The notes below the pieces were generated by a model. The model was not told the origin of the DNA. It saw only the letters and a program-made list of their open reading frames with translations, and made no database searches. From Streptomyces sp. WMMB 322 (GTDB lineage Bacteria > Actinomycetota > Actinomycetes > Streptomycetales > Streptomycetaceae), in assembly GCF_900090145.1 (NCBI RefSeq), contig NZ_FMHI01000006.1:248001-312000 (forward strand): DNA of 64,000 nucleotides, in the 5' to 3' direction. Below, one piece after another: positions 26,897 to 34,691 of this stretch (positions within the stretch are counted from its first letter, which is position 1; each line of letters begins with the position of its first letter). A program made the translations under genes and the position numbers.

Positions 26897-27779
26897 CGGG
26901 CCCGGCCGTCGGGGCGGCGCCAGCGCCCTCCCCGGGGCCCGTGACGGGCGAGGCGCCGGAGGCACGGGAGACGAGCGCCTCGTAGACCTCCGGGTCGGTG
27001 GTGTGGTCGCCCAGCAGGCAGCTCTTGCGGCTCCCGTGGTAGTCGCTGGAGCCCGTGGCGAGCAGGCCGAGGTCGTCGGCGAGGGCGTGCAGGCGGGCAC
27101 GGGTCGCCGGTTCGTGGTCCATGTGGTCGGCCTCGACACCGTCGAGGCCGGCGGCTGCCAGGTCCGCGACGGCGCTCTCCGGAACGCACTGGCCGCGCTT
27201 GGCGGCGAACGGGTGCGCGAGGACGGCGACACCGCCCGCCCCCTTGATCAGGCGCAGCGCGTCGAACGGATCGAGCTCGTGCTTCTCGGCGTACGCGCGG
27301 CCGTCGTTCGCGATCCACTGCTCGGTGAAGGCGTCCGAGACGCTCTCGACGACGCCGGCCTCGACCATGGCCGTGGCGATGTGCGGGCGTCCCACCGCGC
27401 CGTCGCCCGCGATCTCCTGCACCCGCTCCCATGTCACGTCGACGCCGAGCTCCCGCAGCTTGGCGACCATGCTGCGGGCACGCGGGACGCGGTCGTCGCG
27501 TACGAGTTCGCGCTCCCGGGCGAACTCCGGCTCGGCCGGATCGAAGAGGTACGCCAGCATGTGCAGGCTGACACCGTCGAGGCGGCAGGAGAGCTCGGCG
27601 CCCGGAACCAGCGTGAGTCCGCTCGGCAGCGCACGCACAGCGGCGTCGTACCCGGAGACGGTGTCGTGGTCTGTCAGTGCGACGACGTCGAGTCCCGCGG
27701 CCGCCGCCCCCCGGACCAGTTCCCCGGGGGTGTCCGTGCCGTCCGAGGCGGTGGAGTGGGTGTGCAGGTCGATGCGCAC
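26886..27779 (-). CDS. PHP-domain phosphoesterase
   Basis: A 297-residue metal-dependent phosphoesterase of the YciV/RNase AM-like PHP group. N-terminal metal ligands are DLHTHST, then ALTDHDT and GAELSC, with further ligands in VLAHPFAAK, GVEADHMDH and GSSDYHG. In related proteins this acts on nucleoside 3',5'-bisphosphates or trims short RNAs; which applies here cannot be told. The GTG start at 27779 places the DLHTH motif at residue 4, as in the family. It is convergent with and overlaps the hydrolase 26009-26896 by 11 bp. The 186 bp upstream hold a 15-bp tandem repeat. Confidence 0.88.
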   Translation of the reverse strand: MRIDLHTHSTASDGTDTPGELVRGAAAAGLDVVALTDHDTVSGYDAAVRALPSGLTLVPGAELSCRLDGVSLHMLAYLFDPAEPEFARERELVRDDRVPRARSMVAKLRELGVDVTWERVQEIAGDGAVGRPHIATAMVEAGVVESVSDAFTEQWIANDGRAYAEKHELDPFDALRLIKGAGGVAVLAHPFAAKRGQCVPESAVADLAAAGLDGVEADHMDHEPATRARLHALADDLGLLATGSSDYHGSRKSCLLGDHTTDPEVYEALVSRASGASPVTGPGEGAGAAPTAGPVTG

Positions 27780-27890
27780 GAGGCGGGCTCCAGCTGCGAC
27801 GAGGGCGGACGACGGCGATGTCCAGGATAGTCACGCGCGAGTGCCGCCGTCCCGGTGCGGGGCCCGGGTCAGGAAGGACCGGCGGGGAGG

Positions 27891-27960
27891 GCGCCGTTCA
27901 CGAGAGCGCCGTTCAGGAGAGCGCCGTACAGGAGAGCGCCGTACAGGAGAGCGCCGGGAA
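27891..27960. repeat. 15-bp tandem repeat, four copies plus a partial
   Basis: The unit GCGCCGTACAGGAGA occurs four times with small changes (27891-27905, 27906-27920, 27921-27935, 27936-27950), then a partial GCGCCGGGAA. It lies between the zinc-ribbon gene stop and the PHP gene start, both on minus. Confidence 0.9.
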
Positions 27961-27965
27961 CAGGC

Positions 27966-28604
27966 TCAGGAGATCAGTCGCGGGGAGAGCGTGCCGCACG
28001 GCAGCAGGTCGACCTCCGCACCGGCGTCGCGCAGGTCGGTGAGGACGAGTTCGTCGTACATCAGCAGCCCCGACTGCTCCGGCCACACGATCGCCCACAG
28101 CCACAGCCCGAGTGCCTCGCCGGCGAAGACGGCCCGGTCGCTGGCCGAGCCCGCCACGTGCCACAGCGGTGCAGGCCGTCCGGCGGCGAGCACCTTCACG
28201 GGCGGCGGCTGGTCGACGCACATGCCGGGGCCGGGGTCGGGCCCGTCGACGCCTGCGTAGCGCGCACCGAGGCCGACGCCCAACTCCTCCGCCACCAGGA
28301 TCAGTTCGCCCGGGCCCCCAAGCGGCCCCGGACCGGAACAGGCCACCGCCGTCGCGCGCCCGCCGCTGCGGTCGTCGCCCGCGCAGGCGACGCCGGAGAA
28401 GAGCCAGCCCACGGGCAGCGGCCACGGCATCCAGACGGGCACCCTCGTACGGCCCACGGCCACGGCGAGAGCTTCGACGCTGGGGGGAACCACGGGCTGC
28501 AACGGATGCACCGTGCCGTGCAGATCGCACTGCCAGGTGTCGGCGAAGAGTCCGGGCGCCCGTACCCGGCCACCGCACTTCGGGCAACTGGGTTCGCCCC
28601 TCAT
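27966..28604 (-). CDS. Zinc-ribbon protein, DUF6758-like
   Basis: A 212-residue conserved Streptomyces-type protein. The N-terminus reads CPKCGGRVRAPG and then CDLHG, a zinc ribbon with two paired ligand sites. The rest is a compact hydrophobic and Gly-rich domain (VPVWMPWPLPVGWLFSGV, GRPAPLWHVAG) with no enzymatic motif I recognise. The family is usually labelled DUF6758; that name is from memory. The ATG at 28604 gives the usual start. A TTG at 28613 has a better-spaced GGGGAG and could be used instead. Function unknown. Confidence 0.78.
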   Translation of the reverse strand: MRGEPSCPKCGGRVRAPGLFADTWQCDLHGTVHPLQPVVPPSVEALAVAVGRTRVPVWMPWPLPVGWLFSGVACAGDDRSGGRATAVACSGPGPLGGPGELILVAEELGVGLGARYAGVDGPDPGPGMCVDQPPPVKVLAAGRPAPLWHVAGSASDRAVFAGEALGLWLWAIVWPEQSGLLMYDELVLTDLRDAGAEVDLLPCGTLSPRLIS

Positions 28605-28730
28605 GGTGAACAACGGTGCTCCCCGGCGGCCCCCGCGTCAAGGACGATCACCTCGCCGGGAGGACGGTGGAAGCGCGGACGCCGGCCCCTGCGCCCGGTT
28701 TCCGGGCACGGAGGACCGCAGGCCGGACGC

Positions 28731-29318
28731 TCAGCCCGCGAGCGGAACGGCTTCGCGCAGCGGATCACGCAGATCGGTGCCGTGCCGCAGCCAGCGCTCC
28801 TGAAGCGCCTCCGCTCCCCGCGCCCGCTTCCACGCCGCCTCGTTGGGCGTCATCGGCAGCAGCGGCAGGAACCGCACCGGTTCCAGGGGCGGCTCGAGCT
28901 CCAAGTCCTCGACGAGACCGCCCGGTTCGGCCACCAGGACGGAGGTGAACGAGGCCCCGGGCCACAGCGGTTCACCGGTGTCCAGTGAGGCACCCGGCGC
29001 GACGACGACACCCTCGACCTGCGGTGAGGCCGCGAGCACGGCCAGCGGTCGCAGCACCTTGTCGGTCTCCGCGGCTCCGGCCCGTACGGACAGCAGGAGT
29101 TCGGCGCGCGGGCCCCGGTCCGGATCGGCGAGCGCCGCCGCGGGATCGGTCATCGGGGCGGCCGACATCCCGAGCGTGGCATAGCGCACGACGCCCTCGT
29201 CCAGAAACCGCAGGACCTCGATGCGTTCGGTGCCGAGGAAGGTCACCGAAGCACGCGCGTCCGGCTCGCCCAGCGCCGAACGCAGCCGCGCCTCCACCAG
29301 TTCCGCCACAACTGCCAT
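28731..29318 (-). CDS. Suppressor-of-fused (SUFU) domain protein
   Basis: A 195-residue protein of the bacterial SUFU family. It shows RYATLGMSAAPM, a middle LSVRAGAAETDKVLRPLAVLA and the C-terminal signature LLPMTPNEAAWKRARGAEAL. In bacteria SUFU domains are found as immunity or scaffold-like proteins and in many actinobacterial core genomes; no biochemical role is established for this type. The ATG at 29318 begins the homologous part. It is divergent from corA across 495 bp. Confidence 0.82.
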   Translation of the reverse strand: MAVVAELVEARLRSALGEPDARASVTFLGTERIEVLRFLDEGVVRYATLGMSAAPMTDPAAALADPDRGPRAELLLSVRAGAAETDKVLRPLAVLAASPQVEGVVVAPGASLDTGEPLWPGASFTSVLVAEPGGLVEDLELEPPLEPVRFLPLLPMTPNEAAWKRARGAEALQERWLRHGTDLRDPLREAVPLAG

Positions 29319-29813
29319 GACGCGAGCATAATCGCGTAAGGACGAGGCAAAGAGATGCGCCCGGCGGCCCGAACGGACACGGCAGCGCCTGACCGGTGTT
29401 ACCGTTGGCTGCTGGTCAGGCATGCGAATCGTCCCCCGACGGGGACCGGCCGGAGGAGGTGGGACTGACATGGATCCGAGTCGACCGTGCAGTACCAACT
29501 GCTCTTCCGTCACGAACCCGCGCCCCCACTCCTGAGCGCCCTACTCCCCGGCCACTTCGCCGGTGAAACCTCACGGGGAAAGCTTTTCTCCCGGGGCAGT
29601 TCTCCACGGGTTCCGCAAGATGCGCGGGACGGAAGAGCGCAGAGCTTCGCTCCACACCGTCCGACAGCGAACCACCGAACGCCGTCGCGACCGGCACCGA
29701 GCGGTACCCGCTTTGCAGACCTCCGGCCGTCGGCGCACCGTGACGAATCCGTAGGTCCACATTCCGGGCAGCGCTGGGCCGGGCCGCCGTACGGCACCGA
29801 CAAGGAGCCCGGC
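29319..29813. other. Leader region of corA
   Basis: A 495-bp divergent region. It contains the candidate leader ORF at 29470-29535 and possible hairpins downstream of it: CCGGC/GCCGG around 29548-29563, and a GGGGA..TCCC arm pair around 29573-29598. A further 215 bp follow before the corA ribosome binding site AAGGAG. No recognised riboswitch consensus is visible. Confidence 0.5.
29470..29535 (+). CDS. Candidate leader peptide (21 aa) upstream of corA
   Basis: A 21-codon ORF (starts MDPSRPCSTNC, ends PRPHS) has an unusually strong ribosome binding site, GGAGGAGGTGGG, at -9. It is rich in Ser, Pro and Cys. It lies 278 bp before corA and is followed by possible hairpins. In enterobacteria corA and mgtA have leader ORFs (corL, mgtL) that sense magnesium or proline through attenuation. 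A similar arrangement here is inference. It could also be a chance ORF. Confidence 0.4.
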   Translation: MDPSRPCSTNCSSVTNPRPHS

Positions 29814-30929
29814 ATGTCGATGATCCGAGACCTGCGCGCCGCCGTCCGCCCGTCCCTGCGCAAGGGGCCCCGTTCGGCTCACCCCTACGAGAACACCCGC
29901 ACCGACGCCGCCGGCACCGCCGTCGTCGACTGCGCGGTCTACCGCGACGGAAGGCGCGTCGACGAGCGGCTGAGCCCGGACGAGGCGCTGCGCCGGGTGC
30001 GCGCCAGCGGGAGCCGCGAGTTCGTGTGGATCGGTCTGCACGAGCCGACGGAGCGGGAGTTCTCCGGCATCGCGACGGAGTACGGGCTGCACCCGCTCGC
30101 CGTCGAGGACGCGGTGCACGCACACCAGCGCCCGAAGCTGGAGCGCTACGACGACAGCGTGTTCACCGTCTTCAAGACGATCCACTACGTGGAGCACGCC
30201 GAACTGACCTCCACCAGCGAGGTGGTGGAGACCGGCGAGGTGATGTGCTTCACCGGCGGGGACTACATCATCACGGTGCGCCATGGCGGCCAGGGCTCGC
30301 TTCGGGCGCTGCGGCACCGCATGGAGGACGACGCCGAACTCCTCGCCAAGGGCCCGTCGGTGGTGCTGCACGCCATCGCAGACCAGACGGTCGACGGATA
30401 TCTCGCGGTGGCCGACGCGGTTCAGGACGACATCGACGAGGTGGAGATCGAGGTCTTCTCGAACACCGCGGGCACCGGGCGGCGCGGCGGGGACGCCGGG
30501 CGGATCTACCAGCTCAAGCGCGAGGTCCTGGAGTTCAAGCGGGCCGTCTCCCCGCTGCTGCGGCCGATGCAGCAGGTGAGCGAGCGTCCGATGCACGTCA
30601 TCGACCCGGAGATCCAGAAGTACTTCCGCGACGTGGCCGACCACCTCACGAGGGTCAACGAGCAGGTGCTGGCCTTCGACGACCTGCTCAACTCGATCCT
30701 GCAGGCCAACCTCGCGCAGGCGACCGTCGCGCAGAACGAGGACATGCGCAAGATCACTTCGTGGGCGGCGATCTTCGCTGTGCCGACCATGATCGCCGGC
30801 ATCTACGGGATGAACTTCAAGTACATGCCTGAACTGGGCTGGAAATACGGCTATCCCACAGTGATGGCCGTCACGGTGACCATCTGTGTCGCCATCTACC
30901 GAGGCTTCAAGCGCAACGGGTGGCTCTGA
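29814..30929 (+). CDS. corA: Magnesium/cobalt transporter CorA
   Basis: A 371-residue CorA-family channel. A large cytoplasmic N-terminal domain (WIGLHEPTEREFSGIATEYG, HPLAVEDAVHAHQRPKLERY) and a long stalk helix are followed by two membrane helices at the C-terminus. The signature YGMNF sits at the end of the first helix, and the last residues are basic. CorA forms a pentameric inner-membrane Mg2+ (Co2+, Ni2+) channel gated by cytoplasmic Mg2+. The ATG at 29814 has AAGGAG 6 bases upstream; earlier frame is non-homologous. It may be regulated by the leader ORF and hairpins upstream. The M. tuberculosis homologue is Rv1239c (from memory). Confidence 0.93.
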   Translation: MSMIRDLRAAVRPSLRKGPRSAHPYENTRTDAAGTAVVDCAVYRDGRRVDERLSPDEALRRVRASGSREFVWIGLHEPTEREFSGIATEYGLHPLAVEDAVHAHQRPKLERYDDSVFTVFKTIHYVEHAELTSTSEVVETGEVMCFTGGDYIITVRHGGQGSLRALRHRMEDDAELLAKGPSVVLHAIADQTVDGYLAVADAVQDDIDEVEIEVFSNTAGTGRRGGDAGRIYQLKREVLEFKRAVSPLLRPMQQVSERPMHVIDPEIQKYFRDVADHLTRVNEQVLAFDDLLNSILQANLAQATVAQNEDMRKITSWAAIFAVPTMIAGIYGMNFKYMPELGWKYGYPTVMAVTVTICVAIYRGFKRNGWL

Positions 30930-31034
30930 CGAGGGGCCTCGTCGCACGGAGTTGACGCCCCGCGTTGACGGTCGGTGACGACAGGCGGCCACGCGGCCAC
31001 CGGTCTCTCCGCCCCTTCCCGGTAGCCTGCGCAC

Positions 31035-31565
31035 ATGACGCTGCTCGATCAGGCCCTTATCGAGGAAGCCAGCAAGAAGTCCGGTCTCATCTGGGTGCGC
31101 GGCCCGGAGGGCCCTTCGCGCGCCCTGTGGCACGTGTGGCACGACGGTGCCGTCTGTCTCGTCGGCGGCGGACCGCTCGAACAGCCCCTCGACGGCCTCG
31201 GGTTGAGTGACGGCGGCACGGCGACGGTCAGCGTGCGCAGCAAGGACAAGGGCGGCCGCCTGGTCGTCTGGCCCGCGCGCGTGGTCGAGTTGGCGCCCGG
31301 CGGCGAGCAGTGGGAGACAGTCGTCGGCGAGCTGAGGAGCAAGCGGCTCAACGCGCCGGACTTCGCCACCCTCGCCGAACGCTGGGCCCGTGAGTGCCGG
31401 GTGCTGAGGCTGGTGCCCGCGGGTGCACCGGTGGAGAAGCCCGGCGCCATGCCGGATGCTTCGCAGGCGGCGGTGCCCCTGCCGACCCGCGCGACGACCC
31501 GGCGCCGCATTCCCGTGGGCCTGCCCAGGCTGCTCTTCCGCAGGCGCCGCCAGCACGGCACATGA
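31035..31565 (+). CDS. Pyridoxamine-phosphate-oxidase-fold hypothetical protein
   Basis: A 176-residue protein. The pattern of short beta strands (VWHDGAVCLVGGGPLEQPL, TATVSVRSKDKGGRLVVWPA) fits the split-barrel PNPOx-like fold, with a C-terminal basic tail (RRIPVGLPRLLFRRRR). No flavin-binding residues can be confirmed. The ATG at 31035 has no Shine-Dalgarno but lies 7 bases after a -10-like TAGCCT (31023-31028), consistent with a leaderless transcript. It is convergent with the lipoprotein gene 31612-32424. Confidence 0.7.
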   Translation: MTLLDQALIEEASKKSGLIWVRGPEGPSRALWHVWHDGAVCLVGGGPLEQPLDGLGLSDGGTATVSVRSKDKGGRLVVWPARVVELAPGGEQWETVVGELRSKRLNAPDFATLAERWARECRVLRLVPAGAPVEKPGAMPDASQAAVPLPTRATTRRRIPVGLPRLLFRRRRQHGT

Positions 31566-31611
31566 GACGGACGCGGAGCGGGACACCGGGCGGGGCCGGC
31601 CTCCCGGCCGC

Positions 31612-32424
31612 TCAGCCCTTGTCCGCCACGATCTCCTTGCCGTAGTCCACGACTTGCTGCTTCGGCGGGGCCTCCAGCTCGAACGCCTTGTTCCAGTCGT
31701 CCAGTCGGAGCGTCCCCGCGCCGCCCGCGCGCTCGATGCGCAGCGGATACGGAGTGCCGGCCAGCGAGACGTCGACGATGCCGCCGCTTCCGCCGCCCCC
31801 GCGAACCCGCACGGTGCTGACGCCGCCCACCTCGCCGCGTTCGTCGCTGTCCCGCTTGCCGTTCATCACCAGCAGCCCGTCCAGCAGCACCTGCATGTCG
31901 GCGAAACCGCTGAGCTGCCGGTAGGCCGGATCGCCGGAGGGCACCTTCACGTACTTGTCGTCGAGCTTGCTCGCAGCCTGCACATCGGACTTGGACGGCT
32001 GCTTGCCGCCCTTCTCCTGCCGCGCCCAGAACCGCGCGTCCGCCTTGAGGTACAGCTCCTTGCCGATCCGCAGCAGCCAGAAGGTGGATCCGCCGTTGAC
32101 GGAGACCTTGCCCATGGCTCCGTCGCGCTTGAGCCGCACGTTCAGGCTGTAGGTCTGGCCCTTGCTGACGACCTTCCCCGACAGCTTGACCGAGTCGGCC
32201 TTCTCGGCCGCCGCCCGTGCCTTCTTCTCGATCTTGCGCGCGGAGAGCTTGCCGACTCCGTTGGTACCGGCGTCGGGATCGGTGTTCCCGCACGCGGCCA
32301 GCACCACTGTGAGTCCCACGCAGACGGCGCCCCTGAGGATCGGGCGTCCTCGCGCCTCCCCCGCCTTCGTCGGGGAGACCCCATGTGCCTGCGGCGGGGA
32401 GGCCCCATCAGCGCTTCCAACCAC
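31612..32424 (-). CDS. LppX/LprAFG-like lipoprotein
   Basis: A 270-residue secreted lipoprotein. The signal ends in the lipobox VVLAAC with Cys45 as the lipidation site. The mature part has alternating strands (KLSGKVVSKGQTYSLNVRLK, STFWLLRIGKELYLKADA, YPLRIERA) typical of the LppX/LprG beta-sheet fold, which carries lipids or glycolipids across the cell wall in mycobacteria. The GTG at 32424 is chosen because GGAGG lies exactly 8 bases upstream; longer frames have no homology. It is divergent from the MgtE-N protein gene. Confidence 0.82.
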   Translation of the reverse strand: MVGSADGASPPQAHGVSPTKAGEARGRPILRGAVCVGLTVVLAACGNTDPDAGTNGVGKLSARKIEKKARAAAEKADSVKLSGKVVSKGQTYSLNVRLKRDGAMGKVSVNGGSTFWLLRIGKELYLKADARFWARQEKGGKQPSKSDVQAASKLDDKYVKVPSGDPAYRQLSGFADMQVLLDGLLVMNGKRDSDERGEVGGVSTVRVRGGGGSGGIVDVSLAGTPYPLRIERAGGAGTLRLDDWNKAFELEAPPKQQVVDYGKEIVADKG

Positions 32425-32602
32425 GTCGGCAACCTCCTGGAGATCGAGCCGGGAGACGCACCTTACCGGTGCCCGCACCCGGGGGCGGACGGCAGCCGTC
32501 CGGACCATCGCGCAAGGTCCCGCAAGGCCGCGCCAGGCTAGGCTGAAGACGGCAAAGGGTGTGTATGCACCGGAGTACGGACGGACGAGGAGGGCCCGAC
32601 CG

Positions 32603-33943
32603 ATGGCCGCAGGCGCCTCCCGGGTCTTCGTGTCGCACCTGTCCGGAGTCGCCGTCTTCGACCCCAACGGCGACCAGGTGGGACGGGTGCGCGACGTCGT
32701 CGTGATGCTGCGCGGCCAGCCCGCGGCGGACGCCGGCGGCCCGCAGCACGAGCGGCCGCCGAGCGTCCTGGGGCTCGTGGTCGAAGTGGTCAGCAGGCGG
32801 CGGGTCTTCCTGCCGATGACGCGGGTGACCGGTGTGGAGTCCGGCCAGGTCATCACCACCGGGGTGGTGAACATGCGCCGCTTCGAACAGCGCCCCGCCG
32901 AGACGCTCATCCTGGGGGAGCTGCTGGACCGTCAGGTGACCATGGTGGAGACCGGCGAGCAGGTCACCGTCCTCGACGTCGGGCTCCAGCAGCTCCCGGC
33001 ACGCCGCGACTGGCAGATCGACAAGGTCTTCGTGCGGCGCGGTCGCCGCGGCAAGGGCGGCGCGCTGCGGCGGCGCGGCGAGACCCTGACCGTCGAGTGG
33101 TCGGCCGTCACCGGCTTCTCCCTCGACGAGCAGGAGCAGGGCGCCGCCACGCTCCTCGCCACCTTCGAGAGGATGCGGCCCGCGGACATCGCCAACACCG
33201 TCCACCACCTCTCGGCGAAGCGCCGGGTGGAGGTCGCGGCCGCCCTCGACGACGACCGGCTCGCCGACGTACTGGAGGAGCTGCCCACCGACGACCAGGT
33301 CGAACTCCTCGACGAGCTGCCCGACGAGCGGGCCGCGGACGTGCTGGAGGCCATGGACCCGGACGACGCCGCCGATCTGCTCTCCGAACTCGCCGAGCAG
33401 GACAAGGAGCGGCTGCTCCAGCTGATGCGGCCTCAGGATGCGGCTCCCGTACGGCGGCTGCTGTCGTACGAGGAGGGCACCGCCGGCAACATGATGACGA
33501 CGGAACCCATCGTGCTCCAGCCCGACGACTCCGTTGCGCTGGCCCTCGCGCGGGTGCGCAACGCCGACCTGTCGGCTCCGCTGGCCGCGCAGGTCTTCGT
33601 CTGCCGCCCGCCCGACGAGACCCCCACCGGGAAGTACCTGGGGCTCGTCCACTTCCAGCGGCTGCTGCGGGATCCACCGTTCACCCTCGTCGGCTCGATC
33701 GTCGACACCGATCTGCGTCCGCTGCCGCCGGAGACCACGCTTCCGGCGGTGAGCAGCTACCTCGCGACGTACAACATCGTGGCGGCGCCGGTCGTCGACG
33801 ATGGCGGTCATCTCCTGGGTGCCGTCACGGTCGACGACGTCCTCGACCACCTCCTGCCCCCCGACTGGCGTGAGGAGGCCGCCGAGCGGCTACCCGACGC
33901 GGGTGGACCGCGAGCGGAGGGGATCGCACGGCATGGCGGCTGA
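32603..33943 (+). CDS. Cytoplasmic MgtE N-domain/CBS-domain protein with PRC-like barrel
   Basis: A 446-residue protein. A PRC-barrel-like region (LSGVAVFDPNGDQVGRVRDV) and a second beta-rich part lead into an MgtE N-terminal domain (DDRLADVLEELPTDDQVELL, EAMDPDDAADLLSELAEQDK) and two CBS repeats (NMMTTEPIVLQPDDSVALAL, VDDGGHLLGAVTVDDVLDHL). There is no membrane domain. MgtE normally ends in a five-helix pore, so this is a regulatory module only and must act on another protein. The ATG at 32603 has GGAGGG 8 bases upstream. The DUF1003 membrane protein starts 11 bp before its end, so they are coupled. The M. tuberculosis counterpart is Rv1232c (from memory). Confidence 0.85.
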   Translation: MAAGASRVFVSHLSGVAVFDPNGDQVGRVRDVVVMLRGQPAADAGGPQHERPPSVLGLVVEVVSRRRVFLPMTRVTGVESGQVITTGVVNMRRFEQRPAETLILGELLDRQVTMVETGEQVTVLDVGLQQLPARRDWQIDKVFVRRGRRGKGGALRRRGETLTVEWSAVTGFSLDEQEQGAATLLATFERMRPADIANTVHHLSAKRRVEVAAALDDDRLADVLEELPTDDQVELLDELPDERAADVLEAMDPDDAADLLSELAEQDKERLLQLMRPQDAAPVRRLLSYEEGTAGNMMTTEPIVLQPDDSVALALARVRNADLSAPLAAQVFVCRPPDETPTGKYLGLVHFQRLLRDPPFTLVGSIVDTDLRPLPPETTLPAVSSYLATYNIVAAPVVDDGGHLLGAVTVDDVLDHLLPPDWREEAAERLPDAGGPRAEGIARHGG

Positions 33944-34613
33944 ACGGGACAGGGAACGGATCCGCGACCGCGAGAGGGGTCGCGGACGCGACCGTGAGAG
34001 GAACCGGGCACGCGAGGGCGCCCGCGAGCGCGAACGGGACCGGGAACGCGAAGAGGCACGCGAGCGCGAGAAGGAGCGGGAGCGCAGCTCCCGGGGCCGC
34101 CTGGACGTGCCGCGGGCACGGCGGCGCAGACTGCTGCCGGAGTACGACCCCGACGCCTTCGGGCGACTGTCGGAGGAGATCGCGCGCTTCCTGGGCACGG
34201 GCCGGTTCATCGTCTGGATGACGTTCGTCGTCATCGTGTGGATCGCCTGGAACGTGCTGCTGCCGGCGCCGCTGCGCTTCGACGAGTACCCGTTCATCTT
34301 TCTGACCCTCGCCCTGTCGCTTCAGGCGTCGTACGCGGCGCCGCTGATCCTGCTGGCGCAGAACCGGCAGGACGACCGGGACCGGGTCAATCTCGAGCAG
34401 GACCGCAAACAGAACGAGCGGAGCATCGCCGACACCGAGTTCCTCACCCGTGAGATCGCGTCGCTGCGCATGGGTCTCGGTGAGGTGGCCACCCGGGACT
34501 GGATCCGCTCCGAACTCCAGGAACTGGTCAAGGAGCTGGAACGCACGGGAAACCTGGAACGCCCCGTCGAGACGGCGGGCACCCGCGCCGGGGAGCCGCC
34601 GGAGGGAGGGTGA
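33933..34613 (+). CDS. DUF1003 membrane protein with charged helical N-terminus
   Basis: A 226-residue protein. Residues 4-52 are almost only Arg, Glu and Asp in alternation, like a single charged alpha-helix. After a basic linker come two membrane helices (FIVWMTFVVIVWIAWNVLL and FIFLTLALSLQASYAAPLIL) that define DUF1003, then a cytoplasmic helix with the conserved NRQDDRDR motif. The function of DUF1003 is unknown. It is translationally coupled to the preceding MgtE-N/CBS gene (11-bp overlap), which suggests that together they could form a membrane-anchored Mg2+-sensing unit; this is inference. Confidence 0.83.
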   Translation: MAAERDRERIRDRERGRGRDRERNRAREGARERERDREREEAREREKERERSSRGRLDVPRARRRRLLPEYDPDAFGRLSEEIARFLGTGRFIVWMTFVVIVWIAWNVLLPAPLRFDEYPFIFLTLALSLQASYAAPLILLAQNRQDDRDRVNLEQDRKQNERSIADTEFLTREIASLRMGLGEVATRDWIRSELQELVKELERTGNLERPVETAGTRAGEPPEGG

Positions 34614-34691
34614 TCCTCGTCACCGGCGCTCCGAGTCGCCGCGCCCGCCCGCGGCTTCGGGTGCCGCGCCGGGCGGCCGTACCATTTCCGC

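Noticed and set aside
29319..29813. Magnesium riboswitch (M-box or ykkC-like) upstream of corA
   Set aside because: I could not recognise any conserved riboswitch core; only generic hairpins and a leader ORF are visible.
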